From Leptolyngbyaceae cyanobacterium HOT.MB2.61 (lineage in GTDB: Bacteria > Cyanobacteriota > Cyanobacteriia > Leptolyngbyales > Leptolyngbyaceae): a DNA stretch of 64,000 bases. Of the stretch, positions 40,600-49,938 are shown piece by piece. How positions within the stretch are numbered: position 1 is the stretch's first letter; every line of letters starts with the position of its first letter. Below the pieces are notes generated by a model. The model did not search any database and was not told the origin of the DNA. It was given only the letters and a program-made list of their open reading frames with translations. A program made the position numbers and the translations under genes. The DNA is taken from contig JAIMBL010000005.1 in assembly GCA_023511615.1 (NCBI GenBank), forward strand, positions 1-64,000, read 5' to 3'.

Positions 40600-43311
40600 T
40601 TAAGGGGAGGCTCCAAGTTTGAAATAAAATATGGCACCGTTACCAGGTTCGCTCTCTGCCCAGACCATACCCCCATGGCGATGAATAATGCGTTGGACGA
40701 TCGCTAAACCAATACCCGTTCCCTCAAACTCTGACTGGGAATGCAACCGCTGGAATGCAACGAACAGTTGATCGGCATATTCCATCTGAAACCCAACCCC
40801 ATTATCACGGACAAAAATGGTGCCATCGACTAATGCTCCAACCTCAATCCGGGCAGGGCAACGGCCCCGGCTAAATTTGATGGCATTTTCAATTAAATTG
40901 GCAAAGACCTGTTGCAGTAAGGTTGCGTCCCCCACTACAGTTGGGAGCTCGCCAAGCACAAACTCAATGGAATGGGAAGAATCTTCCGCTAACATATCCG
41001 TTGATACGGTTCCTTCAGGCAATTGAGTCAGCACCGACTGCACCAGGGCATTGAGATCCACTGGCAGCGCTGCCATCTGTCGTCGCCCAACTCGCGAAAG
41101 AGTAAGCAACCCGTCGATCAACTGTCCCATCTTTGAACTGCTGTCTTGAATCACCTGTAAGTAGTGAGCAATTTTGGGGTCGTTCAGGCTATGGTTCTGT
41201 TCCAGGCGACTGATCAGGGCGTTGACAAACCCACTGATGTGTCGCAGGGGCGCGCGCAGGTCATGGGAGACGGAATAGGAGAAAGAATCGAGCTCCCGAT
41301 TGGAAGCTTCCAGTTGAGCAGTGCGCTTTGTCAAAGCGTGCTGGACTTCAATGAGTTCAGTGTAGTCACGCGACAGGCCCAACAGCGCATAAATTTCGCC
41401 ATTCAGCCGCCGCAGTGGAATTTTATAGGTTTCAAAGTGATGGGGTCCATCGGTTAAGCCAACTGTTTCCTGAATATGCAAAGTTTGTTGGGATTCAAAC
41501 ACCTGTTGATTTTGCTGACGAAAATAAAGGGCATCTTTTTCAGGAAAACACTCGAAGATGGTTTTACCCTGAACTTGCTGGCGATCGCCCAACCCAACCC
41601 CCTTCACAAATGCTTCATTACACAGGAGAATCCGCATCGTCTCACGCTCAATGACATAGATATAGTCCGGCATCAGGTTGATCAGGCTTTCCAGTTCTTC
41701 GGTGCGCTGAGCCAGGGCTTCTTCCCATTGCTTGCGCTCTGTAATGTCGTCCACAATTCCCAAAATGTAGAGAATTTCCCCAGCGTGATTGCGTATCACC
41801 CGTGCTGTCAGGTTGCCCCAGATGATTTGCTGATCCTTTCGGATATAGCGCTTAACTATTTGGTATTCGGAAATGTCTCCAGCCAGCAATCGCTCAGCAT
41901 AGGGTTTTTCGGCTTCCAGATCCTCTGGGTAGCTAATCACAGGACAGGAACCATGCAGTAGTTCTTGAGCAGAATATCCCAGCATCGAGCAAAACGCTGG
42001 ATTAACCATCGTAAAGTGATAATCCCTGGGGTCGGCAAGGGCAATCCCAATGGGAGCACTTTCAAAGATTTGCCGCAGGAGTTCTTCACTCTGTCGGAGC
42101 GCAAATTCGGCCCGCTGCCGTTCCTGAATTTCAGCCTGTAACCGCTCGTTGATCTGATGCAGTTCGTGAATCCGGGCTTCAACCCTTTGCTCTAATTCTT
42201 CGTTTAACTGTTTCAAATCTTGCTCAGCCCGTTTGCGATCGCTGATGTCAATCATTACACCAATCATCCGCACCGCCCGCCCAGATTCGTCATCCAGTCC
42301 CCGCCCTTTAGCCAGCACCCAATGCAGGCTGCCGTCAGGATAGATGACCCGGTATTCCATCTCATAGTTGGTCTGGGTTTCCAGGGCATGGGCAACTGCC
42401 TGTTCAATCTGCTGAATATCCTCAGGGTGGATGCGATCGCGCCAGGTCTGATAGTCAGCTTCTCCATCTGGCTCTAACCCCAACAGCCGAAAGTGATTGG
42501 CATTCCAGGTAACTTTATTCGTCGCCAGATCCCAATCCCAAGTGCCAATATGGGTAAAGTCCAGGGTTAACTTCAGAAGCGCTTCCACCTGTTTTCGCTT
42601 TTCAATTTCACTGACTAACTCCGTCTCTCGCCGTTGCTGTTCTTGCTGGACCTGTTCCCGGTAGGTGGCAAAGAAATGGGCGAGGGAAGGTTCTTCCCGT
42701 AAGAGTTGATGCAGGTAAAGTTGGGCGCGCTGGTCGGCTTCGTAGGAGAGTTCGGGGTAGTTTTCGACCCACTGATGGCAGGTGCAGATGTATCCCAGAA
42801 AGGCTGAGAGGTGGGTGTAATTTTGGGGGCCTAACAGACGGCGGAGTGCCTGACGTTGGGCAGATGCCTGCTGAGGAGTGAGAAAGAGGGCGATCGCCCA
42901 GTCCAGCAGCATTGGCTCAAGCGCCGTTTCCTCTAAGCAATCGATATCAAGTCCCTGCTCTGTAAAAGCATGCAGTTCTGAAGCTTCAATTGTGGGTGGC
43001 GGCTTTGAGATCAACTCCAGGATGTCTCTGGCACTCATTCCCAGGGGGCGCAGAGCACAGCTATGGCAAACGATACAGTAAGGAATGGAGCAGTAGCGAG
43101 AGAGATAGGCAAATAATTTTTCTTTAAAGAGTGCAGGTAGTGGGTTGTTGATATAGGCAGAGAGCGTTTGCTGCCAAAGATTCTCTAAAATCGCCGGAGT
43201 CGTTTCAGCAGGGGCAAAAAAGGGTGGAAAGAAGCCAAATGTAGCTTCAATCTCTGCTCGAATCTGTTCACGGGTTCGCCCAAATGAAGCCGAGCCAGAG
43301 GCAGGCATCAC
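40600..43311 (-). CDS. PAS histidine kinase with N-terminal AhpD/carboxymuconolactone decarboxylase-like domain
   Basis: N-terminal LFKEKLFAYLSRYCSIPYCIVCHSCALRPLGMSARDI; PAS domains; H-box SYSVSHDLRAPLRHISGF; GTGIGLAIVQRIIHRHGG. Confidence 0.88.
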   Translation of the reverse strand: MMPASGSASFGRTREQIRAEIEATFGFFPPFFAPAETTPAILENLWQQTLSAYINNPLPALFKEKLFAYLSRYCSIPYCIVCHSCALRPLGMSARDILELISKPPPTIEASELHAFTEQGLDIDCLEETALEPMLLDWAIALFLTPQQASAQRQALRRLLGPQNYTHLSAFLGYICTCHQWVENYPELSYEADQRAQLYLHQLLREEPSLAHFFATYREQVQQEQQRRETELVSEIEKRKQVEALLKLTLDFTHIGTWDWDLATNKVTWNANHFRLLGLEPDGEADYQTWRDRIHPEDIQQIEQAVAHALETQTNYEMEYRVIYPDGSLHWVLAKGRGLDDESGRAVRMIGVMIDISDRKRAEQDLKQLNEELEQRVEARIHELHQINERLQAEIQERQRAEFALRQSEELLRQIFESAPIGIALADPRDYHFTMVNPAFCSMLGYSAQELLHGSCPVISYPEDLEAEKPYAERLLAGDISEYQIVKRYIRKDQQIIWGNLTARVIRNHAGEILYILGIVDDITERKQWEEALAQRTEELESLINLMPDYIYVIERETMRILLCNEAFVKGVGLGDRQQVQGKTIFECFPEKDALYFRQQNQQVFESQQTLHIQETVGLTDGPHHFETYKIPLRRLNGEIYALLGLSRDYTELIEVQHALTKRTAQLEASNRELDSFSYSVSHDLRAPLRHISGFVNALISRLEQNHSLNDPKIAHYLQVIQDSSSKMGQLIDGLLTLSRVGRRQMAALPVDLNALVQSVLTQLPEGTVSTDMLAEDSSHSIEFVLGELPTVVGDATLLQQVFANLIENAIKFSRGRCPARIEVGALVDGTIFVRDNGVGFQMEYADQLFVAFQRLHSQSEFEGTGIGLAIVQRIIHRHGGMVWAESEPGNGAIFYFKLGASP

Positions 43312-43457
43312 GACACTCCCTGCAGGAGGTTGATAGAGGAAAGTGGATGGGTAAATAAGGTACTATTCTTCACCTTCAGGATTCCCGATTCCCTTGCATT
43401 ACTCTACCACAAAGATAATTCTACAAAAGGTAATCCTGCCTCTTTTGAAGGGCAAAA

Positions 43458-43578
43458 AGCTCTCTTGAGAGTTTGGTGATCAGCAGCTTATCACCAAAAC
43501 AAAATCAATCTTTCAAGGGTTTTGTTTGAGATGAAAGAGTAACTCACGCTACTCTTTCACCGGCAAGCCAGGAGAACC
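43458..43578. repeat. MITE-like two-hairpin element, copy b
   Basis: AGCTCTCTTG...TTTGGTGATcagcagcttATCACCAAA...GATGAAAGAGTAactcacgcTACTCTTTCACCGGCAAGCCAGGAGAACC. Confidence 0.8.
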
Positions 43579-43630
43579 GCAAAGAATGTGGCTAATTCAA
43601 CTGAAAACCCCTGTAATTCTGTTTCGCGTC

Positions 43631-44914
43631 TTAATTCTGGTTTCGAGTTTGTCGTGCCAGTTCCAGAACCTGTCCCCAGCGCTTTTGTAATTGCTTGGGG
43701 GTACACTTCACCGCCTGGGCAATCTCTTGCTCTGGGACATGAGCCTGTTTTAGCTCCAGAATTCTTCGCTGCTCTGGGGAAAGTCGATTCATAAAAATCT
43801 GCCACTGCTGGGTTGAAAGTCCCAGGTTCTGATCCAGATCGGCCCCCAACCACTGGTGAACCAGTTTCCAGTTTTGGGAGAGGGTAAATTTCTCAACGTG
43901 GTATTTGAAGCGCTGTTGCAGGTAGTCGCGCTGGCGGGCGGTGAGTCCCAAAATTTCATCAATTTCGGGAGCAGGCAGATCCTGGAGTTTGAGCACCAGG
44001 TAGTCCACACAGTCGGATTGCCCCTGGGCACTCAGGTAGTTGATCAGTTCGGCGATGACGCGATCGCGCAGGACAGTTTCCGAGGGGGCATCAATTGCAT
44101 CCATCACCATTTGCTCTCGTAACTGCTGGGCCAAGGGCGATCGATTGTGGGCTTCAGCTTCTTCACTCTTGGGCGACTCGAGGGCCTGCTCAATATCAAC
44201 AGACACTTCCAGGGGTTGCCGCTTGCCAAATCGCTGCGCCCGCAGAACGATCAATTGCTGGTTCTGTCCGTTAGGGAGGGAAATCCGCCGCTTGGCATAC
44301 TGTTCAGTAAAGGCCATGTACTCTGCTAGCTCTAAGCGGGTGCGAGGCTGGTAGCCATCGGGTAGCTCGTTCTCCCGCCGAAAAGCCTTCAGCGATTCGC
44401 TGTAGAAGCTTTGCAGAAAGTCTTCAATCAGGTTGTAGCGGGCTTGAAACCCCAACTGCATCCGGGTTGGCGCAACGTAGCGATAAACCATAGAGCCCAG
44501 GGTGCTATGCAGTTCCAACCTTCCCCGTCTGGAGCCAAGCTGGTAGTAGGTGAGGCACTTTTGCAACCGATGTCGGGCCAGGGAGAGCTGCCAGGAGCGC
44601 ACCTTGCCGGACTTTTGAATACGTCCACTCTTATGACAAATGCGATCCACCTCGGTGGCAATGCGGGTTGCCAGGGTTTCTACGTTGTTAGCGGAGGCTT
44701 TCACTTCAGCGCGCAGTTCCTGTAAAAGAAGCTGGGTCAAGGTCTGTAAATCTAAAAATTCGGGTGAACCATTCGCCAGAGGGGAGTCAGATTCATCAGC
44801 GAATCTATCCGCTGCGAAGGAATTCGCGGAGTCATCTATCAGGTCATTGCTGGGGTTCGCCGCCTCAGAGCGGAGGGAAGTCGATTTGATATTCATAGCG
44901 GGTAGTGCACTCAA
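43631..44914 (-). CDS. HetZ-like regulatory protein
   Basis: TRIATEVDRICHKSGRIQKSGKVRSWQLSLARHRLQKCLTYYQLGSRRGRLELHSTLGSMVYRYVAP resembles the HetZ family from memory; C-terminal HTH-like region. Confidence 0.6.
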   Translation of the reverse strand: MSALPAMNIKSTSLRSEAANPSNDLIDDSANSFAADRFADESDSPLANGSPEFLDLQTLTQLLLQELRAEVKASANNVETLATRIATEVDRICHKSGRIQKSGKVRSWQLSLARHRLQKCLTYYQLGSRRGRLELHSTLGSMVYRYVAPTRMQLGFQARYNLIEDFLQSFYSESLKAFRRENELPDGYQPRTRLELAEYMAFTEQYAKRRISLPNGQNQQLIVLRAQRFGKRQPLEVSVDIEQALESPKSEEAEAHNRSPLAQQLREQMVMDAIDAPSETVLRDRVIAELINYLSAQGQSDCVDYLVLKLQDLPAPEIDEILGLTARQRDYLQQRFKYHVEKFTLSQNWKLVHQWLGADLDQNLGLSTQQWQIFMNRLSPEQRRILELKQAHVPEQEIAQAVKCTPKQLQKRWGQVLELARQTRNQN

Positions 44915-45264
44915 TGGAAAACCGTAAGACGCAGAAGACCCTGAGTGAAAGCGATGAGTTATAAGTTAAGAGCGAGGCGTTTTGCATAGCTGACTCAGCA
45001 CTCAAAACTTAGAACCCAACACCTTCCAATTGGTGTCTCCAGGATCTACACGAAGAGATCGGTCCGCTACGGTCAACCGAATTCGTGCTATGTCACTTTT
45101 TTAGGTGGTTACATGCGCGGTAGAGTACAGTTCCCTGAATCCCGTTCCAATCGCACAGGCAATCCGGATGAAACCCAACGAATAGCCCGGATGGGCGGGG
45201 AGCGATCGCAATTCCAGACAAGCGATCACCTCTCCTTCTAGAGGTGGACAGTTGGCAAGCTGGT

Positions 45265-45936
45265 TCAAGGGATTTCAGCAACCCAGGTAGATGCCTCTTC
45301 CCATCCTAGACCCCTCCGAACCACAATGGGTTCCTCATTGGTTAAATCCAGAATTGTGGAGACTTGAAACCCAGGCTCGGTACCGTTATCCACAATAATG
45401 TCTACCAGTTTCTCAAGACTGTCAAACAGTTCGTAGCGGGTGGGGCCGTAATGCGGTTTTCCCGAATTTCCAGACAGAGCCTCCTCATCTGCCCAAAGGG
45501 GGGCAGAGGTTGAAATAATCGGATTGCCTAAAACCTCTAGCAAGGCTAAACAGATAGGGTGGTCAGGAACCCGGATCCCGGTTGTTTTTCGTTTAGGGCT
45601 CATTACCAAGCGGGGAACCAGTTTGGTGGCTGGCAACAAAAACGTATAGGGTCCTGGAATCAACCGTCGCATAATGCGATACGCAGTATCACTCACCTGA
45701 GCATATTGAGCAATGTTAGACAAAGACTGGCAGAGAAAGGTCAGTGGCTTGTCGTTGGACAACTGCTTGATCTGGCGCACCCGCTGTACCGCATTCTTGG
45801 CGTATAGATCGCAACCAATCGCATAGACCGTATCGGTGGGATACAGCATTACTGCCCCCGCTTGAAGTGCAGACCCAATTTGCTCAATGGTTCGCGTTTG
45901 AGGATTGTCAGGGTGGAGGGTGTAGACAGTTGCCAT
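45265..45936 (-). CDS. L-threonylcarbamoyladenylate synthase (Sua5/YciO/YrdC family)
   Basis: LQAGAVMLYPTDTVYAIGCDLYAKNAVQRVRQIKQLSNDKPLTFLC, GPYTFLLPATK. Confidence 0.93.
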   Translation of the reverse strand: MATVYTLHPDNPQTRTIEQIGSALQAGAVMLYPTDTVYAIGCDLYAKNAVQRVRQIKQLSNDKPLTFLCQSLSNIAQYAQVSDTAYRIMRRLIPGPYTFLLPATKLVPRLVMSPKRKTTGIRVPDHPICLALLEVLGNPIISTSAPLWADEEALSGNSGKPHYGPTRYELFDSLEKLVDIIVDNGTEPGFQVSTILDLTNEEPIVVRRGLGWEEASTWVAEIP

Positions 45937-45964
45937 AGTTAGAGGGTGACGGGGAGAAAGGGGT

Positions 45965-46100
45965 TGCAGGGAATTAGGGGCTAAGAAGAAGGAAGGAGAA
46001 AGAGGAAAAATGAAAGAAGGGAGTCAGGAGTTGGAAGGATAAAGGGAGATGGCAGGAGTCAAGAGTTAAGAGCCAGAAGCAGGGGAAGCTGGGAGAGTCA
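45965..46100. repeat. Degenerate heptad STRR upstream of larC
   Basis: GGAGTCA-GGAGTTG-GAAGGAT-AAAGGGA-GATGGCA-GGAGTCA-AGAGTTA-AGAGCCA-GAAGCAG. Confidence 0.6.
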
Positions 46101-46183
46101 GAGGTAGCTGAGTAGAGAATAAATAGATTCAGATTGCCTAAAGGGTGATAGATAGGAAGATATAGCATCAACCCCTTACGCCC

Positions 46184-47716
46184 ATGACCAAAATTGCTTA
46201 CCTGGAGTGTCCAACTGGAATTGCCGGAGATATGTGTTTAGGGGCGCTTGTGGATGCAGGAGTTCCTCTGGATTATTTGATTGAAGCCCTGAGTTGTCTG
46301 GGCCTTTCTAAGGAGTATCGGTTACGGGCAGAGCGAGTACATCGTAACGGTCAACAGGCTACAAAAGTTCATGTTGATCTGGTGCTTCCTCTTAATGAGG
46401 AGGTTGAGCCTCAGGAGGCAAACAGCGCCCCAACAGCCTACCATCCATGGGGCTATTATCATGTTCATTCCACTGGGGAGCAGGAGGAGTTGGAACATGG
46501 TCATGTCTCTGACCTGTTCCACTCCCACAGTCACCCTCACGCCTCTGATCGCACTCCCGCTCCCCCTGCCCATCGACACTCGCACACCGCCAGCCGTCAT
46601 CTACCAGAAATTGAACGGCTGGTTTTAGCTGCCGGATTACCTTCCAAAGCCGAGGTTTGGAGCCTATCGATCTTTCGCCAACTGGCAGAGGCAGAAGGAG
46701 CGGTTCACGGGATTCCCCCGGAACAGGTTCACTTCCATGAGGTGGGGGCAACGGATGCGATCGTAGACATTGTGGGTACCTGTTTGGGGCTGGACTGGTT
46801 GGGCATTGATAAAATCTATTGCTCTGCGCTGCCTGTCGGAGGGGGTACCATTCGGGCTGCTCACGGTCGATTACCCGTCCCCGCTCCAGCCGTGCTCAAG
46901 CTGTTTGAGTTGCGTCAGATTCCTCTCTACAGTAACGGCATTGAACGGGAGTTGGTGACACCGACGGGGGCCGCGATCGCAACCACCCTGGCCACTCAAT
47001 TTGGCCCGCCCCCTTCCATGACCCTACTCCGGGTTGGTTTAGGGGCAGGCTCGATTGATTTACCTATTCCCAACCTTTTGCGGTTATGGATTGGGGAAAG
47101 GGGAAAGGGGCCAGGGGTCAAGGACTGGGGGCTAGAAGGGGGAAGGGAAAAGGGAAAAGGGGAAAGGAAGGAGTTAGAAGCCAGAAGCCAGGAGCCAGCG
47201 GTAGGGAGTGGAGAAGAGGAAACTCAGCCCTCTATCCACCGCCACTCTCCCTTCTCCACAGAAATGATCGCTGTCCTTGAAACTCAAATTGACGACCTCA
47301 ACCCGCAAGCCATCGGTTATCTATACGATGTGCTGTTTGCAGCAGGGGCACTGGATGTGTTTACTCAAGCGATCGGGATGAAGAAATCTCGCCCTGGAAT
47401 GTTGTTAACCGTTATCTGCCGCCCAGAGGATGCGATCGCCTGCGAGACTATTCTGTTTCGAGAAACTACCACCCTGGGAATCCGGCGCGCAACTCAGCAC
47501 CGTCAAACTCTACACCGCGAAATTCGGCAGGTAGAGACTGAATACGGCTCTATCCGCGTGAAACTTGCCTGGGCAGCAGGAGCCGATGAACTCCCCATTA
47601 ACGTGCAACCGGAATACGAAGACTGTGCCCGAATTGCCCGCCAGCATGACCTTCCCTGGCGAGAAGTGCATCGACTGGCCCTCCAGGCGTGGTATGGCAA
47701 AGGGGAAGGCGGGTAA
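46184..47716 (+). CDS. larC: Nickel pincer cofactor biosynthesis protein LarC (nickel insertion protein)
   Basis: MTKIAYLECPTGIAGDMCLGALVDAGV, His-rich segment, HFHEVGATDAIVDIVG, ETQIDDLNPQAIGYLYDVLFAAGALDVF. Confidence 0.93.
   Translation: MTKIAYLECPTGIAGDMCLGALVDAGVPLDYLIEALSCLGLSKEYRLRAERVHRNGQQATKVHVDLVLPLNEEVEPQEANSAPTAYHPWGYYHVHSTGEQEELEHGHVSDLFHSHSHPHASDRTPAPPAHRHSHTASRHLPEIERLVLAAGLPSKAEVWSLSIFRQLAEAEGAVHGIPPEQVHFHEVGATDAIVDIVGTCLGLDWLGIDKIYCSALPVGGGTIRAAHGRLPVPAPAVLKLFELRQIPLYSNGIERELVTPTGAAIATTLATQFGPPPSMTLLRVGLGAGSIDLPIPNLLRLWIGERGKGPGVKDWGLEGGREKGKGERKELEARSQEPAVGSGEEETQPSIHRHSPFSTEMIAVLETQIDDLNPQAIGYLYDVLFAAGALDVFTQAIGMKKSRPGMLLTVICRPEDAIACETILFRETTTLGIRRATQHRQTLHREIRQVETEYGSIRVKLAWAAGADELPINVQPEYEDCARIARQHDLPWREVHRLALQAWYGKGEGG
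47094..47205. repeat. Heptad STRR inside the larC coding sequence
   Basis: Sixteen consecutive 7-nt units, GGGAAAG GGGAAAG GGGCCAG ... GAGTTAG AAGCCAG AAGCCAG GAGCCAG CGGTAGG. Confidence 0.75.
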
Positions 47717-47750
47717 ACATCGTCACGTCCTTCCCCTCTCCTTCTCCCAA

Positions 47751-47785
47751 CAACTAACAACCAACAACTAACAACTAACAACTTC
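47751..47785. repeat. Heptad STRR at the 3' end of pyrE
   Basis: CAACTAA CAACCAA CAACTAA CAACTAA CAACTTC; the pyrE stop (47768-47770) lies inside. Confidence 0.8.
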
Positions 47786-48403
47786 CCTCCACCGCTGCTG
47801 AATGTCTTGAATCGAAAAGACAGATTGGAAAGGAATTCCAGCTTGTTGATAGAGTTCGGCTCCGCCCTGGTGGCGATCAACCAGCGCGATAATTCCATTG
47901 ACGCGATAACCAGCCTGCTGTAAGCGTTCGGTGGCTTTCAGGGCTGAACTTCCAGTCGTTACCACATCTTCCAGAACCGTGATGATGCTTCCTTCGGGCA
48001 GGAGGGGGCCTTCGATGTAAGCGCGGGTTCCGTGTCCTTTGGCTTCCTTGCGAATAATTAGAGCGGGTAGCGATCGCCCCTCATAGGCGGCAACCACATT
48101 CACTGCGGTCACAATTGGGTCTGCACCCAGGGTTAGCCCAGCAACGGCTTGAGTTTCGGGGGCTAAGAGAGGTAACAAAATGCGCCCCACGGCCAACCCG
48201 CCCCAGGCATGGAGAGTTACCTGCTTGCCGTTGATGTAATAGGAACTCCGCTGACCGGAAGAGAGTAAAAAGTCTCCTTCCTGATAGGCAACCTGACAGA
48301 ATAGATCTAACAGTTTCTGTCGCAAAGTCGGCCAATCTAAAGCTGCAATTGCATCAGTGAAATCAGTTAACGATTGAGGAATTTCTGTCATTTTTTGGGG
48401 CAA
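47768..48403 (-). CDS. pyrE: Orotate phosphoribosyltransferase
   Basis: FLLSSGQRSSYYINGKQVTLH, VLEDVVTTGSSALKATERLQQAGYRV. Confidence 0.95.
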   Translation of the reverse strand: MPQKMTEIPQSLTDFTDAIAALDWPTLRQKLLDLFCQVAYQEGDFLLSSGQRSSYYINGKQVTLHAWGGLAVGRILLPLLAPETQAVAGLTLGADPIVTAVNVVAAYEGRSLPALIIRKEAKGHGTRAYIEGPLLPEGSIITVLEDVVTTGSSALKATERLQQAGYRVNGIIALVDRHQGGAELYQQAGIPFQSVFSIQDIQQRWREVVSC

Positions 48404-48518
48404 ACTCAGTAAAATTAGTAAGGGCTAAATCTGTGGTTTGGGTAGACTCTAGAGGATAGCCAGATATTCTACCAGTCCCGATCTTAGTCTTAAAAAGAGA
48501 CAACCCCTAATTCAAAAA

Positions 48519-49085
48519 ATGAGGAGTGATCCCATGAGAATAATGTGTAAGAATGCGATCTCCGGGCTGGCTGTTTCTTTCCTTTCTATTCTTGGAGTTT
48601 CATCTGTCACCGCCCAAGAAATTCTGATTAGCCCTGCCCCTGCGCCCGTCAAAAGCCGCGCTCCCTTAGAATTTCGCAACAGTGTTGAAGAAGCTTTTGA
48701 TGACGCTTTCTTCGATAACGATCGCGACTTTTATAAAAACCGCAGTTTTCCCAGGCAGGTTGACTGGCTACTTGGTATTGGAGGGTTCCCTGAGATTGAA
48801 ATCAGTCGGGATGGTAAAGAGGTGAATGATCTTTATCGGGAAGTGCTTGCCCGTCAATTAGCAGGTGGTCCGATTATTCGGGTGTTTGACCTGCCCAGCC
48901 CCTTCTGTCAATCCTTGCGAACCGTACCTGTTTCACCCAATTGCTTGATTGACGGTTGTCCTTCAGTCGGCTGTCCGGTCGTTGTTCAACCCGTTGTTCC
49001 TCCCTCATCCGTTCCATCCGTGATCGAAAGTGTTCCCCCCACTCAAGTCCCACCGACCCAGCAGCGAATTCCGGCACTCTGGTAG
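48519..49085 (+). CDS. Hypothetical exported protein
   Basis: Signal peptide MCKNAISGLAVSFLSILGVSSVTAQ; Pro/Val-rich C-terminus. Confidence 0.7.
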   Translation: MRSDPMRIMCKNAISGLAVSFLSILGVSSVTAQEILISPAPAPVKSRAPLEFRNSVEEAFDDAFFDNDRDFYKNRSFPRQVDWLLGIGGFPEIEISRDGKEVNDLYREVLARQLAGGPIIRVFDLPSPFCQSLRTVPVSPNCLIDGCPSVGCPVVVQPVVPPSSVPSVIESVPPTQVPPTQQRIPALW

Positions 49086-49089
49086 AGAT

Positions 49090-49161
49090 GGCTCTCCTGG
49101 GAGTTTGTTTTAGATGAAAGAGTCGCTTAGGCTACTTTTTCACCGGCAAGCCGGAAGAACC
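49090..49161. repeat. MITE-like element, copy c (short form)
   Basis: GGCTCTCCTG...GATGAAAGAGTCGCTTAGGCTACTTTTTCACCGGCAAGCCGGAAGAACC. Confidence 0.75.
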
Positions 49162-49288
49162 GGAGAGAGATGTCCGTAGAGGGGATGGAGTGACAGAGTG
49201 AAAGGCATCACTCAGCCAGCCCCTATTCTTTGTCTCCTTCCTCATTTTTGGATTGGCTTGAAAGATCCTGCATGATAGAGGAGTAGCG

Positions 49289-49726
49289 TTGGTAGATGAA
49301 ATGATGGGCGACTTAACTGGCGATCGCGACCTTCCCCATACCCAACCGCCAGATTCGGATACGGTGAGAGTTCGTCCCTGGGGGACGGTAACGCTCCTGG
49401 AAGAGAGCGATCATTACCGGATTAACCGGATTGAGCTTTTGCCCGGCCATCACATCAGCACCCAGATGCATTATCACCGCAGTGAACATTGGATTGTTGT
49501 ATCGGGAACGGCCAGGGTCATTTGTGATGGCAAAGAGACCATTCTGGTTCAGAAGCAGTCCACCTATGTCCCCACCTGTACCCCCCATCGGGTCGAAAAT
49601 CCAGGGGTCATCCCGCTTGTGATGATTGAAGTTCAAAACGGAGAATACCTCGGTGAAGACGATATCACCCGGTTTGGCGACACCGAAACGGAAAATGAAA
49701 AGACAAAGCTCAAGGCTAAGAGCTAA
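49289..49726 (+). CDS. Cupin-domain mannose-6-phosphate isomerase type II-like protein
   Basis: VRPWGTVTLLEESDHYRINRIELLPGHHISTQMHYHRSEHWIVVSGTARV. Confidence 0.92.
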   Translation: MVDEMMGDLTGDRDLPHTQPPDSDTVRVRPWGTVTLLEESDHYRINRIELLPGHHISTQMHYHRSEHWIVVSGTARVICDGKETILVQKQSTYVPTCTPHRVENPGVIPLVMIEVQNGEYLGEDDITRFGDTETENEKTKLKAKS

Positions 49727-49741
49727 TTAGAAAATCAGTAG

Positions 49742-49815
49742 ACCTCACAAGGTAATGATGAGTGGCGCTAGCCACCATCATTCGCAACTCAAAAATCATT
49801 ACGATTTGGGCACTA
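49742..49815. repeat. Short dispersed repeat, copy 1 (hairpin plus AACTCAAAAATCATTACGATTTGGGCACT)
   Basis: Shared with 57321-57373; internal hairpin ATGATGAGTGGCGCTAGCCACCATCAT. Confidence 0.6.
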
Positions 49816-49938
49816 CCAGAAAATCAGAGTGTAGAAATACTGCCAGGCTGTAAAATATAGGCGGATCTTTCGCCTTTCTCGATTCCTCTATACCACTTGT
49901 GTTACCATCTGTAAAACTCTTGTTTCAACTGAATCATA

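Noticed and set aside
46322-46751. Overlapping ORFs within larC (46322-46600, 46371-46628, 46392-46751)
   Set aside because: They overlap the His-rich segment of LarC in other frames; LarC homology is clear in the long frame.
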